Positions 33,154 through 43,406 of a stretch of DNA of 45,168 nt are shown one piece after another. Made by a program: the position numbers and the translations under genes. A model generated the notes under the pieces. The model was not told the DNA's origin, searched no databases, and saw only the letters and a list, made by a program, of their open reading frames with translations. Source of the stretch: Magnetovibrio sp. (GTDB lineage Bacteria; Pseudomonadota; Alphaproteobacteria; Rhodospirillales; Magnetovibrionaceae); the NCBI GenBank assembly GCA_028281525.1, contig JANQJR010000002.1, forward strand, positions 1-45,168. The letters are read 5' to 3'. Position 1 is the stretch's first letter. Each line of letters opens with the position of its first letter.

Positions 33154-33739
33154 AGTCCCCACAGCAGCTGAACCTTCTTCCAAATCGACGCAATGCGAAA
33201 TCCGCGCGTACGTTTTCAGCCCGATTGTGATCTGGTTGCCTGATAATTGCACGTTATATCTGTGTGTCATTTTCGCAATGTGCGAAGGAGAACTCCTCAT
33301 CCGTCCGCGATCCCCACAGCCGAAACAGCGCCCATTTCATCACAATCAAAACGGGTGTCATAGACAAATAAACTGTCTTGAGGCGATTTTTTTCCAAAAT
33401 TCCACCGCACCTTTTGATCGCCTGATCACGTGACACACCAGGTTTTCCACCCACACCCCACCGCATTAACATATTGTTATATAAGAGTTTTACTCATTTA
33501 AATTGAGCTGATGAGCGATGACGCACGTCAAAAGCGATGAAATTTGAAATATTTTTGAAAGTGCAGACAAGCGGTGCAATTTGTTGCAAATTGTCGTATA
33601 ACACTAAACCGTTGCTGGCTTCGCCAGGTCTATCCTTCTTGCGCAAAACACGCATTAAGTACCGCCTTTTTTGAAGACGCAGCAATATGCCCGGCACAGA
33701 ATATTGGGCGATACAGTTTTGCCAAGTTAAGGAGTACCA
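33154..33739. promoter_or_regulatory. csp promoter region with CAATTTG-TTG-CAAATTG palindrome (33577-33593)
   Basis: The 586 bp between the GGDEF-EAL gene and the cold-shock gene carry no convincing gene. A perfect 7+3+7 palindrome at 33577-33593 ends 3 bp before a TATAAC box (33597-33602), the best -10 candidate for the csp gene. A repressor bound there would block the promoter. The resulting 5' leader of about 130 nt is long, as is common for cold-shock mRNAs. Around 33270-33300 the palindrome GGAGTTCTCC lies near the alternative GGDEF-EAL starts. Confidence 0.5.
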
Positions 33740-33949
33740 ATGGCTACCGGCACAGTTAAGTGGTTCAACACCACCAAAGGTTATGGCTTCATCACCCCTG
33801 ACGAAGGTGGTTCGGACGCATTCGTTCACATCACTGCCGTGCAGCGGTCCGGCCTTCAAGGCTTGAACGAAGGCCAGAAAGTTCAATTCGAACTGAAGGA
33901 ACAGCGCAACGGCAAGATGGCAGCCGAAGAGCTCGTCGCACTCGACTGA
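33740..33949 (+). CDS. cold-shock protein, CspA family
   Basis: A 69-residue single cold-shock (OB-fold) domain. [20 protein letters not shown] contains RNP1 (KGYGFI) and [14 protein letters not shown] contains RNP2 (AFVHI). Such proteins bind single-stranded RNA and act as RNA chaperones. AAGGAG lies upstream of the ATG. It is monocistronic with its own terminator and a long 5' leader, which suggests post-transcriptional temperature control. Confidence 0.96.
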   Translation: MATGTVKWFNTTKGYGFITPDEGGSDAFVHITAVQRSGLQGLNEGQKVQFELKEQRNGKMAAEELVALD

Positions 33950-33971
33950 TTTAGGCATTCATCACCAACGC

Positions 33972-34003
33972 AAAAACGCCTCCGTCGCCGGAGGCGTTTT
34001 TTT
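33972..34003 (+). terminator. Rho-independent terminator of the csp gene
   Basis: AAAAACGCCTCCG and CGGAGGCGTTTTTTT form a stem of at least 8 GC-rich pairs with a 4-nt loop and a T7 tail. It starts 22 bp after the stop codon and may act in both directions, since the SulP gene converges on it. Confidence 0.92.
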
Positions 34004-34030
34004 GTCTCGTTTTCAATTTAATGCTCTACG

Positions 34031-35560
34031 TCACGCCAACTCGTCCGTCGCAACGCGGTAGGTTGGGTCTTCGATGACATTAACCTCGACCAGGTCTTTC
34101 GCGCGGTGCAGAAGATTGCGGCACTCCGGACTCAGGTGTTTCAGATGTAAACGCTTACCGCGTTTTTCATAGCGTTCCGCCAAGCTGTCGATGGCTTCCA
34201 AACCGGAATGATCCGCAACACGCGACCGGCGGAAATCCACCACCACATCGTCGGGATCGTTTTGCGGATCGAACAAATCGCGGAAAGACGTCACCGATCC
34301 AAAAAACAACGGGCCTTGCAGTTCATAGACCTTGCCGCCTTGCTTGTTGGTCGAGGTCAAGGCCTGGATCCGCGTGGCGTTGCCCCATGCGTACACCAGG
34401 GCGGACACGATCACGCCGACCACAACGGCGACGGCCAGATCAGTGAACACCGTCACGCCCGAAACCAGCACCAGCACGAACGCATCGGCGCGGGGAATTT
34501 TGTTGAGAATGCGGAAACTCGACCATTCGAAGGTGCCCAGCACCACCATGAACATCACGCCCACCAAGGCCGCGAGCGGGATCATTTCGATCAAGCTGGA
34601 CGCAAATAGGATAAATACCAGCAGGAACAACGCCGCCGAGATACCCGACAAACGCCCGCGCCCGCCGGAATTGACGTTGATCATGGACTGACCGATCATC
34701 GCGCACCCCCCCATACCGCCGAAAAAGCCAGTGACGATATTGGCGGTGCCTTGGCCCACGCATTCACGGTTGCCACGCCCGCGGGTGTCGGTCAACTCAT
34801 CGATCACGGTCAGGGTGAGCAGGCTTTCGATCAAACCGATAGCCGCCAGGATGACGCTATACGGCAAGATGATCATCAACGTTTCCCAGGTCAGCGGCAC
34901 AACGGGAATGTGGAATTCCGGCAAACCGCCGGCGATGGAGGCCATGTCGCCCACGGTGCGCACATCGAGGCCAAAGCCCAATGTGATCGCCGTGACGACC
35001 AAGATCGCCACCAGCGGCGCGGGTACGGCGCTGGTCAGTTTCGGCAAGAAGTGGATGATCGCCATGGCCAACGCCACCAGCGCCAACATCCAATACAGCG
35101 CCGGACCCGACAACCATTCCATGCCGCCGTCGGGAGTAGAAACCTGGAATTGATTGAGTTGCGCCAGGAAAATCACGATCGCCAGGCCGTTCACGAACCC
35201 CAACATGACCTGGTGCGGCACCATGCGGATGTACTTGCCGAGCTTCAACACCCCCGCCAACACCTGCAGAATGCCCATCAACACCACGGCCGCGAACAAG
35301 TATTCGACACCGTGATCCGCGACAAGGCTGACCATCACCACGGCCAGCGCGCCGGTTGCGCCCGAAATCATGCCCGGCCGCCCGCCGATAACAGCGGTGA
35401 TCAGCCCCACCATAAACGCCGCATACAGACCGGTCAGCGGGTTCACCCCCGCGACGAACGCAAACGCCACCGCTTCGGGCACCAGGGCCAGGGCGACGGT
35501 CAAACCGGACAGCACGTCGGCCCGGGGCGTACATTCCTTGCAAATGCGAAACTCAAACAT
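34031..35560 (-). CDS. SulP-family inorganic anion transporter with STAS domain
   Basis: 509 residues. The membrane part (about 1-385) has 10-14 helices, starting [20 protein letters not shown], with [20 protein letters not shown] and [12 protein letters not shown]-terminal STAS domain (about 390-505; [40 protein letters not shown]) follows. SulP proteins exchange or co-transport sulfate, bicarbonate or other anions; the short STAS-bearing form resembles BicA-like bicarbonate transporters as much as sulfate carriers. Substrate not determined. No obvious ribosome-binding site precedes the ATG. It converges on the csp terminator. Confidence 0.88.
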   Translation of the reverse strand: MFEFRICKECTPRADVLSGLTVALALVPEAVAFAFVAGVNPLTGLYAAFMVGLITAVIGGRPGMISGATGALAVVMVSLVADHGVEYLFAAVVLMGILQVLAGVLKLGKYIRMVPHQVMLGFVNGLAIVIFLAQLNQFQVSTPDGGMEWLSGPALYWMLALVALAMAIIHFLPKLTSAVPAPLVAILVVTAITLGFGLDVRTVGDMASIAGGLPEFHIPVVPLTWETLMIILPYSVILAAIGLIESLLTLTVIDELTDTRGRGNRECVGQGTANIVTGFFGGMGGCAMIGQSMINVNSGGRGRLSGISAALFLLVFILFASSLIEMIPLAALVGVMFMVVLGTFEWSSFRILNKIPRADAFVLVLVSGVTVFTDLAVAVVVGVIVSALVYAWGNATRIQALTSTNKQGGKVYELQGPLFFGSVTSFRDLFDPQNDPDDVVVDFRRSRVADHSGLEAIDSLAERYEKRGKRLHLKHLSPECRNLLHRAKDLVEVNVIEDPTYRVATDELA

Positions 35561-35876
35561 GGATCACTTGTCCCAACAGATCCCAATGGACAAAAACGGC
35601 CGGGGCCCCATTCCGGGAAGCGCCCCAGCCGCTATATGAGTTATTTATATTAGAATTAATTAATATATAAGGCTGCTTTCTAGCATTCCCCGGGCTGCAA
35701 AGCCAATGCGCCTTGGGCATGACCCGCATTCGCAGGACGCATGGCTCCATGCACGCTTCACTGACCCAATGTTTCTGTTTTGTTACAATTAGATATGGAC
35801 CGAATTGCAAACCCGTCTTACATATATCGACGGGTATATATCGGCGGGATGCTCTTGTGTTGGGGAAGCGCACACC

Positions 35877-37544
35877 ATGATCGACTTTAACAGCATTGGC
35901 CAATTGATGGGCGGCGTCGGGCTGTTTCTGCTTGGCATGATGCTGATGACCGACGGCCTGAAGGTCGCGGCCGGCCAAACGCTCAAAGACATTTTGGAAC
36001 GCTGGACCGACAGTGCACTGCGCGGTTTGGCGTCGGGCACCCTGCTCACTGCGATGGTACAGTCTTCTAGCGCCGTCACCGTGGCCGCCATCGGTTTCGT
36101 CAATGCCGGCATGCTGACGTTGGAGCGGTCCGTGTGGGTGATCTTCGGCTCCAACATCGGCACCACCATGACCGGCTGGCTGGTCGCTCTGATCGGGTTC
36201 AAGATCAAGATCGAGCTCTTCGCCCTGCCGATGATCGGCATCGGCATGTTGCTCAAACTCACCGGGGGAGACTCACGGCGCGGCGCACTGGGCATGGCCT
36301 TGGCCGGGTTCGGTCTGTTTTTTATCGGCGTGTCGGTGTTGAAAGACGCCTTTACCGGCGTGGCGGACACCGTCGACCTGTCCACGTTCACCGGCACCAG
36401 CATCCTCGATTACGTGATCTTCGTCGGCATCGGTTTCATGATGACGGTGTTGACCCAGTCATCCAGCGCGGCGATTTCCATTGCGCTGGCCGCCGCCGCC
36501 GGCGGTATGATCCCGTTGGAACCCGCCGCCGCCATGGTCATCGGCTCCAACATCGGCACCACATCCACGGCGATGATTGCAGTGATCGGCGCGACGCCAA
36601 ACGCCAAACGCGTCGCCGCCAGCCACGTGGTGTTCAACCTGATGACCGGCGTGGTCGCGGTCGCCTTGCTGCCAGTCATGCTCAACATGGTCGACACCGT
36701 ACGCGACACCTTCGACATGAAAACCGACGTGGCCACGTCCTTGGCGCTTTTCCACACCGTATTCAACGTGCTCGGCGTGATCCTGATCTTCCCCGTCGCG
36801 CACCGCTTGACCCAATGGCTGAAAAAACGCTTCGTCAGCTTGGAAGAAGACTTGGGCCGCCCCCGTTTCCTCGACAAGACCGCCTTGGTGGTGCCGGCCT
36901 TGGCCGTGGAAAGCCTTGTCATGGAACTCTCAAGGCTTCAGGAAATTTCCGTCTCGATTGTAACGGCCGCCCTCGACCCGGTTCCGCCGCAACACCAAAA
37001 GCTGAGGCAGCGCTTGGGCGTTGTGGAGAAACTGTCGAAGTCCATCGGCGAGTACGCACGCAAGATGTACCAATCCGAACTGCCGCCCAGCGTGTCGGAC
37101 GCCATGATGCACCCCTACCGTGCGCTTCAACACTTCGAGGAAATCGCGCGCATCGGCGCGGAACTGCCGTTGCGCCGCGCCGAGCGCCCCGCCTTGGACG
37201 AGGAAACCGAACACCTGATGGATGTCTACCTGAGCATCGTCATGGGCGAACTCAAAATCATGACCTCGCCTGAGCCGGTGCCCGCCGAATGGAAACCCAA
37301 AAAGGCCCGCATCGCCATGCGCGACGCTTACGCGCCGCTCAAGCGCGCTCTGCTGACGCTCGGTTCGCGTGGCGAGCTGCCGTTCGGGCAGTTGGAAAGC
37401 TCGATCCAATATATCGACCATATCCATGCCTGCGGGGTAAGGGCCATCAAGGCCGAACGGCGTCTGCGCCAAATCCGCGATGCGGCGGCGGAAGTGGAAG
37501 CCCCCGATGAGCGTGACGCGGAAGAGAGCATCGACGATGCATGA
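35877..37544 (+). CDS. Na/Pi cotransporter family protein (PNaS) with PhoU-like tail
   Basis: 555 residues. Two inverted membrane repeats carry the family QSSSA motifs: LLTAMVQSSSAVTVAAIGFV and MTVLTQSSSAAISIALA. VIFGSNIGTTMTGWL and VIGSNIGTTSTAMIAVIG repeat the second motif. From about residue 330 the protein becomes a soluble helical PhoU-like domain. It takes up phosphate with sodium, or may export it. The start at 35877 has GGGGAAG upstream; the upstream 24 codons are not conserved in style. It is a single-gene unit upstream of the biotin operon. Confidence 0.9.
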   Translation: MIDFNSIGQLMGGVGLFLLGMMLMTDGLKVAAGQTLKDILERWTDSALRGLASGTLLTAMVQSSSAVTVAAIGFVNAGMLTLERSVWVIFGSNIGTTMTGWLVALIGFKIKIELFALPMIGIGMLLKLTGGDSRRGALGMALAGFGLFFIGVSVLKDAFTGVADTVDLSTFTGTSILDYVIFVGIGFMMTVLTQSSSAAISIALAAAAGGMIPLEPAAAMVIGSNIGTTSTAMIAVIGATPNAKRVAASHVVFNLMTGVVAVALLPVMLNMVDTVRDTFDMKTDVATSLALFHTVFNVLGVILIFPVAHRLTQWLKKRFVSLEEDLGRPRFLDKTALVVPALAVESLVMELSRLQEISVSIVTAALDPVPPQHQKLRQRLGVVEKLSKSIGEYARKMYQSELPPSVSDAMMHPYRALQHFEEIARIGAELPLRRAERPALDEETEHLMDVYLSIVMGELKIMTSPEPVPAEWKPKKARIAMRDAYAPLKRALLTLGSRGELPFGQLESSIQYIDHIHACGVRAIKAERRLRQIRDAAAEVEAPDERDAEESIDDA

Positions 37545-37712
37545 CGCTCCACGCGTGCTGCAGCGCAACAAATTCAGCTTGCTCCCGCCCGCTTGTGGGC
37601 TTACTTTAGCCGCACCCGAACGCACCGCCCGGACACAGACGGCCAAACAACAACAACGCCGCCCGGCATACATAAAGATGTGCTCAAGATAAGCTATGGG
37701 GCTACAGAACCG

Positions 37713-38753
37713 ATGACCACTTGCCGCCACGATTGGACCGTGGACGAAGTCCAGGCGCTTTACGACCTACCGTTCATGGACCTTTTGCACCGTGCCCACA
37801 CCGTGCACCGCGAACATTTCGATCCGGGTGAAATCCAGTTCAGTTCGTTGATGTCGATCAAGACCGGCGGTTGTCCGGAAGATTGCGGCTATTGCCCGCA
37901 AAGCGCACATCATGGCGCGGACCTTGAAAAGGAGCGTCTGGTGGAACTGGAGCGCGTGTTGAGCGAAGCCCAGACCGCCAAGGACCGGGGCGCGACGCGC
38001 TTTTGCATGGGGGCCGCGTGGAAGAACCCCAACGCACGGGATTTCCCACTGGTTTTGGACATGATCCGGGGCGTGAAGTCACTCGGCCTGGAATGTTGCG
38101 TTACGTTGGGCTCATTGGATGAAGAGCAGACCCGTGAGCTCAAGGATGCGGGCTTGGACTACTACAACCACAACCTCGACACTTCGCCGGAGCATTACGA
38201 AAACATCATCACCACGCGCAAATTCCAAGACCGTCTGGACACACTGGAAAAGGTCCGCGACGCCGGGATCAGCGTGTGCTGCGGCGGTATTCTGGGTCTG
38301 GGCGAAGGCGAAACCGACCGCGCGCGCCTGCTAATGGAGCTCGCCAACATGCCCGCGCATCCCGACAGCGTGCCGATCAACCTGCTGGTGCGCGTCAAGG
38401 GCACGCCGTTGGAGCACGCCGAGACGATCGACCCCTTCATCTTCGTGCGCACCATCGCCGTTGCCCGCATTATGATGCCGAAATCCTATGTACGTCTGTC
38501 GGCGGGCCGTGAAGGCATGGACGACGCCACGCAAGCGCTCTGTTTTTACGCGGGCGCGAACTCGGTGTTCTTCGGCGAAAAGCTGCTGACTACCCCCAAC
38601 GCGCAGTCCGAGCGGGATATGGACCTGCTCCGCCGCCTGGACCTGCGCCCGCAAGAACTGCAAACCCCAGAACCGCAAACCAAAGAGCTTCAAGAGGAAG
38701 CCCTCATTGACGAACCCGTTTCAGCACCGGTTGGACGCGCGCTCTCGGCTTGA
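37713..38753 (+). CDS. bioB: biotin synthase BioB
   Basis: A 346-residue radical-SAM enzyme that inserts sulfur into dethiobiotin. The radical-SAM cysteines are in [18 protein letters not shown] (CxxxCxxC). [59 protein letters not shown] and [20 protein letters not shown] are all classic BioB blocks, including the residues binding the [2Fe-2S] cluster that supplies sulfur. The start at 37713 begins just before the conserved part; no strong ribosome-binding site is seen. Its last 47 bases overlap bioF. It is first in a five-gene overlapping operon. Confidence 0.96.
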   Translation: MTTCRHDWTVDEVQALYDLPFMDLLHRAHTVHREHFDPGEIQFSSLMSIKTGGCPEDCGYCPQSAHHGADLEKERLVELERVLSEAQTAKDRGATRFCMGAAWKNPNARDFPLVLDMIRGVKSLGLECCVTLGSLDEEQTRELKDAGLDYYNHNLDTSPEHYENIITTRKFQDRLDTLEKVRDAGISVCCGGILGLGEGETDRARLLMELANMPAHPDSVPINLLVRVKGTPLEHAETIDPFIFVRTIAVARIMMPKSYVRLSAGREGMDDATQALCFYAGANSVFFGEKLLTTPNAQSERDMDLLRRLDLRPQELQTPEPQTKELQEEALIDEPVSAPVGRALSA

Positions 38754-39816
38754 GCAGCGGCGCGAGTTGATCCCCATCGAAGGGATCGATTTCAGCTCCA
38801 ACGATTATCTGGGACTGGCGCACCACGACGGCATTCGCCAAGTCCTGATGGAAGCGCTGGCAACCGGCGTGGCGCTGGGCTCCGGCGGCTCGCGTCTTTT
38901 GCGCGGCAACCATCCCGAACACGAAGACTTGGAAAGCTTCGCCGCTGATTTCTTCGGCTCCAAAGGCGCGCTCTATATGGCGACGGGATACTTGGCCAAC
39001 GTCGCTCTGTTCACCACGTTGCCTGAACGCGGCGACGTAATCGTGATGGACGAATTGATTCACGCCAGCGCCAAGGAAGGCATTCACGCTTCCCCCGTCA
39101 AGCGCGCCAAGTTCGCTCATAACGACGCGGGCGCGTGTGAAGACGCCATCGAACGCGCCCGCGCGAACGGCGCGAAGGACGTGTGGATCGCTGTGGAAAG
39201 CGTCTATTCCATGGACGGCGATGTTGCACCTCTCGACGACGTGATGGCCATCGCGGATCGTCACGGCGCTTACCTGATCGTGGACGAGGCGCACGCAACC
39301 GGCGTGCATGGCCCAGATGGCAAAGGGCTCAGCGCGCAGTATGAGGGGCGCGACAACCTGATCGCGCTGCACACCTGCGGCAAGGCGCTGGGACAAGCCG
39401 GCGCGCTGGTGACATTGCCCGCACAGATGAAAGACTACATCGTCAACGCCGCGCGCAGTTTCATCTACACCACTGCGCCGACGCCGCTGTCCGCCATTGC
39501 CGTCAAGGCCGCCCTGAAGGTGGTGCGGGACGAACCGCAGCGGCGCGAACGCCTGATGGACTTGGTGAACCATGCCCGCAGCTTGTTCCCCAGCGCACCG
39601 GGCACGGCGCAGATTGTGCCCTTGATGGTGGGCGATGACGGCGCGGCGTTCAAACTGGCAAAACACCTACAGGCCCAAGGCTTCGACATCCGCGCCATCC
39701 GCACGCCCACCGTGCCGGAGGGCACGGCGCGGCTGCGTCTTTCCGTGACGCTCAACGCCACAGAGGATAATCTGAACGCCTTGGCGAGAGCCTATGGAGA
39801 AAGGACTGCTGCATGA
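38707..39816 (+). CDS. bioF: 8-amino-7-oxononanoate synthase BioF
   Basis: A 369-residue PLP enzyme joining pimeloyl-ACP/CoA and alanine. [34 protein letters not shown] and [20 protein letters not shown] are diagnostic; the PLP lysine is in [13 protein letters not shown]. Translation apparently begins at a TTG inside bioB, 47 bp before the bioB stop, with AGGAAG eight bases upstream; I see no ATG or GTG that keeps the conserved N-terminus. This arrangement implies tight translational coupling. Its end overlaps bioD by 4 bp. Confidence 0.94.
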   Translation: MTNPFQHRLDARSRLEQRRELIPIEGIDFSSNDYLGLAHHDGIRQVLMEALATGVALGSGGSRLLRGNHPEHEDLESFAADFFGSKGALYMATGYLANVALFTTLPERGDVIVMDELIHASAKEGIHASPVKRAKFAHNDAGACEDAIERARANGAKDVWIAVESVYSMDGDVAPLDDVMAIADRHGAYLIVDEAHATGVHGPDGKGLSAQYEGRDNLIALHTCGKALGQAGALVTLPAQMKDYIVNAARSFIYTTAPTPLSAIAVKAALKVVRDEPQRRERLMDLVNHARSLFPSAPGTAQIVPLMVGDDGAAFKLAKHLQAQGFDIRAIRTPTVPEGTARLRLSVTLNATEDNLNALARAYGERTAA

Positions 39817-40433
39817 GGGGACTCATCGTCACCGGAACGGACACCGGCATCGGCAAAACCACCGTCGCGGCCATGCTCACGCTGGCATTGGACGGCGTGT
39901 ACTACAAGCCCACCCAATCCGGCACCGAAGACGGCACGGACCGCGACACCGTGAAAGCCTATACCGGCCTGGGCAACGACCGTATTCTGCCCGACGGCGT
40001 GACGTTGACGGAACCCCTGTCCCCCCACCTGTCGGCGGAGTTGGATGGTGTGACCATCGACCTGGACGCCATCGCGCCTCCGGCGCATGAGCGCCCCGTC
40101 ATCGTCGAAGGCGCGGGCGGGCTGATGGTGCCGGTGACGCGCGATGTGCTCTACATCGACCTGTTCAAAACATGGGACCTGCCGGTGGTGCTGGCGGCGC
40201 GCACCATCCTCGGCACCTTGAACCACACCTTGTTGTCCATCGAAGCGCTGCGCGCCCGCGACATCGACATTCTGGGCGTAGCGTTCGTAGGCGACGACGT
40301 GAATCCGGACAACCAACGCACCATCGCCGAAATGGGCAATATCAAAGTGCTGGGCCGGGTGCCGATGTTGGACGACATCAATGCGGAGGCCCTGATGAAT
40401 GTCTTCGACACTGAGTTCGGGGGATCGCTATGA
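39813..40433 (+). CDS. bioD: dethiobiotin synthetase BioD
   Basis: A 206-residue ATP-dependent carboxylase that closes the ureido ring of dethiobiotin. The P-loop VTGTDTGIGKTTVAAMLTLA, KPTQSGTEDGTDRD, VEGAGGLMVPVTRDVLYIDL and VLAARTILGTLNHTLLSIEA are as expected, and the length is usual (about 210-230). It starts in an ATGA overlap with bioF and ends in an ATGA overlap with bioA. Confidence 0.95.
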   Translation: MRGLIVTGTDTGIGKTTVAAMLTLALDGVYYKPTQSGTEDGTDRDTVKAYTGLGNDRILPDGVTLTEPLSPHLSAELDGVTIDLDAIAPPAHERPVIVEGAGGLMVPVTRDVLYIDLFKTWDLPVVLAARTILGTLNHTLLSIEALRARDIDILGVAFVGDDVNPDNQRTIAEMGNIKVLGRVPMLDDINAEALMNVFDTEFGGSL

Positions 40434-41695
40434 CCTCACCCATCTGGCACCCCTTCACCCAACACGCCTTGATGCCCGAAATGACCATGGTCGAGCGGGG
40501 CGAAGGCGCATATCTGTACAAACCCGACGGATCGCGCATCCTCGACGCCATATCGTCGTGGTGGGTGGTGACGCACGGCCATTGCCATCAGCGTCTGGTC
40601 GAAGCCGCACGCGAGCAGGCGGGCAAGCTGGACCAAGTGATCTTCGCCGGACACACCCACGAGCCGGCGGAAAAGCTGGCCGAGGCTTTGGTGCGCCTGA
40701 CGCCCGACGGCTTGGACAAGGTGTTTTTTTCCGACAGCGGCTCCACCGCCGTGGAAGTCGCCTTGAAAATGGCGTTGGGCTATTGGCACAACATCGGCGA
40801 AGGCCAGCGCCAACGCATCATCGTGATGGAGCACAGCTACCACGGCGACACCATCGGCACCATGTCGGTGGGCGAACGCGGCGTGTTCAATCAAGCCTAT
40901 CAGCCCCTGTTGTTCGATGTAGATGTCATCCCCTCCCCCCTTCCCGGCAAAGAACAAGACACCGTGGGTGCGCTGGAACGGATCCTCACCGACTACCAGG
41001 ACGAAGTCGCCGCATTGATCGTCGAGCCGTTGGTGTTGGGCGCGGGCGGCATGCTGATGTATTCCGCGGACGTCTTGAAAGACTTGAAACGCCACTGCGA
41101 AGCCCACGACGTGGTGTTCATCGCCGACGAAGTGATGACCGGCTGGGGGCGCACCGAAACCATGTTCGCCTGCGACCAGGCGGGCATAAGCCCCGACATC
41201 CTGTGCACGTCCAAGGGTCTAACCGGTGGCTTCATACCACTGTCGGCCACGCTGTGCAGCGATAAGTTCTTCGATGCGCATTACTCAGAAGACCGCGCCA
41301 AGATGTTTTTCCATTCCAGCTCCTACACCGCCAACCCGATTGCGTGCGCAGTGGCCTACGCCAACACGCAAATTTGGGCGGACGAGCCGGTGGCGGAACG
41401 CATCGACCAACTGGTCATGACCCAGGCCCAGCATGTGGAAACCCTGGACGGCCATCCCCGTTTCGAAAACGTGCGCCAATGCGGCACCATCACCGCGATG
41501 GATATCAAGGTCAACGACCAGGGGTATCTGTCCAACATCGCGCCGCGTCTTTACCAACATTTCCAGGAGCACGGACTGTTGCTGCGCCCGCTGGGCAACA
41601 CCGTGTATGTCCTGCCGCCTTATTGTGTCACGCCCCAGGACTTAAACGAGATCTACCATGTCATTTCAAACGCACCCGACGTACTTGGACTTTGA
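40430..41695 (+). CDS. bioA: adenosylmethionine-8-amino-7-oxononanoate aminotransferase BioA
   Basis: A 421-residue class III aminotransferase that uses SAM as amino donor to form 7,8-diaminopelargonate. IWHPFTQHALMPEM, ISSWWVVTHGHCHQRLVEAA, FFSDSGSTAVEVALKMALGY, EHSYHGDTIGTMSVGERGVF, FIADEVMTGWGRTETMFACD and the PLP lysine in LCTSKGLTGGFIPLSATLCS are all present. The start overlaps bioD by 4 bp. The last 38 bases overlap the next gene. Confidence 0.96.
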   Translation: MTSPIWHPFTQHALMPEMTMVERGEGAYLYKPDGSRILDAISSWWVVTHGHCHQRLVEAAREQAGKLDQVIFAGHTHEPAEKLAEALVRLTPDGLDKVFFSDSGSTAVEVALKMALGYWHNIGEGQRQRIIVMEHSYHGDTIGTMSVGERGVFNQAYQPLLFDVDVIPSPLPGKEQDTVGALERILTDYQDEVAALIVEPLVLGAGGMLMYSADVLKDLKRHCEAHDVVFIADEVMTGWGRTETMFACDQAGISPDILCTSKGLTGGFIPLSATLCSDKFFDAHYSEDRAKMFFHSSSYTANPIACAVAYANTQIWADEPVAERIDQLVMTQAQHVETLDGHPRFENVRQCGTITAMDIKVNDQGYLSNIAPRLYQHFQEHGLLLRPLGNTVYVLPPYCVTPQDLNEIYHVISNAPDVLGL

Positions 41696-42329
41696 AACCG
41701 CCAACCAGGGCTACGCCAGCCGTCTGGAAACGTGCCTGGACGCCATCTGCGCCGACACCAAAACGCATGCGCGCTTTCTCAACACCTTGTCCATGATGGA
41801 ACATATGGGATCGCGGCGCATCATGCTGACGCAAAGCAACGCGGAAACCAGCCAGGACACCTTGAAGCACATGGCCGAAGAAGCGCGCCACGCGTTCTTC
41901 TTTAAGCGCCAGGCGGAAAAGTTCTCCGGCTTTGAGATGGACTACGGTGCGGACAACACCATCGCGCCTTCGTTCGCGCGCATGTATTTCAAGCGGCTGG
42001 AAAGCTACATCGCCCAGGATTTGGCGGACGCGGACAATCCGCTGCTGGTGACTTACCTTTATATGTCGATGATTATCGAGTTCCGCGCGGTGTGGGCGTT
42101 CGTGGTCTATCAAAAATGCCTGGACCGGGCCGACATCCGCCTGTCGCTCAAAAGCCTTTTGGCGGAAGAACAAGGGCACTTGGATGATATGGAACGCACT
42201 CTGGCGAAAACCAGCATCGGCACCTCGGAACGCATCAACAAATTCCTCGCCAAGGAACAAGACCTGTTCGTCAAGCTGCTGACCGCCCTGGAAAGCGCCG
42301 TGGACGCGGACGCGCTGGCCGCCGAATAA
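41658..42329 (+). CDS. ferritin-like di-iron protein, last gene of the biotin operon
   Basis: 223 residues, all helical, no signal or membrane segment. The di-iron ligand pattern is complete: Glu48 (SMMEHMGSRR), Glu75-x-x-His78 (MAEEARHAFFF), Glu141 (IIEFRAVWAF) and Glu171-x-x-His174 (LAEEQGHLDD). That is the E..ExxH..E..ExxH layout of ferritin-like oxidases and oxygenases. The ATG lies inside bioA, 38 bp before its stop, so it is coupled to the biotin genes. Its function is not known to me. An oxidative step in making or protecting the pimeloyl precursor is a possible inference, since no bioC, bioH or bioZ is in the operon. Confidence 0.75.
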   Translation: MSFQTHPTYLDFETANQGYASRLETCLDAICADTKTHARFLNTLSMMEHMGSRRIMLTQSNAETSQDTLKHMAEEARHAFFFKRQAEKFSGFEMDYGADNTIAPSFARMYFKRLESYIAQDLADADNPLLVTYLYMSMIIEFRAVWAFVVYQKCLDRADIRLSLKSLLAEEQGHLDDMERTLAKTSIGTSERINKFLAKEQDLFVKLLTALESAVDADALAAE

Positions 42330-42633
42330 AGCGGATTGTGCGGTTGTTTGCCCTCGCCGGGAGTGGGACAATTTCTCCAGGGCCCGGACCCCAGTTCTGG
42401 CATGGAACTATCGTAACTATGATGACCAGCCAGCACGACGAAGACCGGCGTAAAACCATCCGACACAGCGCAGAAGAGCGGCGCGAAACGTCTTAAGTCA
42501 CCCCCAAGACGGCAAAAGGGCTGGCCGAAATTGACCCTTTGCGTTTCGCCATACATCGTGAGTTTTAGGTGCTGAGCCTAACGACATCGCAGCCATTCGC
42601 TACTCCATAGCGGCTGAAGCGTGTGCGGGAGGC
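42330..42633. other. non-coding gap downstream of the biotin operon
   Basis: 304 bp without a convincing gene or a clear terminator. A 25-codon rightward frame at 42419-42496, rich in Arg, Glu and Asp, has a poor ribosome-binding site and I do not call it. The 3' part, up to the convergent TlpA-like gene, shows no strong hairpin. Confidence 0.4.
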
Positions 42634-43239
42634 TTAAGATTGTTCCGCCAAGAGCGCGTCGATCACCGCTTTTGCGCGCTCGGAACGCCACTCCACCATG
42701 CCCACCGCACCGCCGCGCATGACGCCGTTGCGATCCAACACGAACGTGGTCGGCAGGGTTTCCAGATCGAAAGTGCGCAGGAACTGGCTGTGCGGATCAT
42801 AGTACGTGGTCAACGCGTCATAGCCGCGCACGCGCAAGAACTCCGCCGGTTCTTCCTTGCCCTGTTTGCCACTGGCCACCGGCACCACGAGGAAATCCTG
42901 CCCCGCGTAGTCTTCCTGCAAGGCGTTCAGGTCCGGCATTTCGCGGATACACGGCGGGCACCATGTGGCCCACAGGTTGAACAGCACCACTTTGCCCTTG
43001 AATTGATCGAACGTCACCGATTGACCCGCTTCGTTGTGCATTTCGATCATCGGGACCGGCGGGGTGTTGCTGAGCATGCTGAAGCCCCGGAACTGATCGG
43101 CCGCAAGTTCGAAGCTCACCGGTGCGCGTTGCACGGCGGGCGCGGTTTTCTCTTGCGTAACGCCGGTGTAAAACGCAAACCCCGCCGCACCGAGCACGGT
43201 CGCGGCCACTAGGCCGATCAGAATGGGGCGAAAAGGCAT
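42634..43239 (-). CDS. TlpA-like membrane-anchored thioredoxin
   Basis: About 201 residues. One N-terminal helix (RPILIGLVAATVLGAAGFAF) anchors a periplasmic thioredoxin domain with the active site WATWCPPCIREMPDL, LFNLWATW before it, and the cis-proline in ETLPTTFVLDRNG. Such proteins reduce disulfides, for example in cytochrome c or oxidase maturation. The partner is not shown. The start at 43239 precedes the membrane helix; an in-frame codon at 43296 would add 19 residues. Confidence 0.9.
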   Translation of the reverse strand: MPFRPILIGLVAATVLGAAGFAFYTGVTQEKTAPAVQRAPVSFELAADQFRGFSMLSNTPPVPMIEMHNEAGQSVTFDQFKGKVVLFNLWATWCPPCIREMPDLNALQEDYAGQDFLVVPVASGKQGKEEPAEFLRVRGYDALTTYYDPHSQFLRTFDLETLPTTFVLDRNGVMRGGAVGMVEWRSERAKAVIDALLAEQS

Positions 43240-43406
43240 GGGCAAGCGGACTCCGGTTGTTGCGGGGCCAGTGTAGCCCTTTGAAACACCGGACACAAAT
43301 CGCCATTGCCGCCTTCAACAAGCACCATGTTATGTGCTGAAAACACAGATGTTTTCCGGGGCGTCTTGGGCTAATGTTGGTTTCAGGTTGCAAGGATGAA
43401 GGCGTT

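Noticed and set aside
33494-33958. A 154-codon leftward frame opposite the cold-shock gene.
   Set aside because: Antisense to a clear csp gene, no ribosome-binding site and no homology that I can see.
42419-42496. A 25-codon Arg/Glu-rich frame downstream of the biotin operon.
   Set aside because: No good ribosome-binding site and no recognisable family; too short to support.
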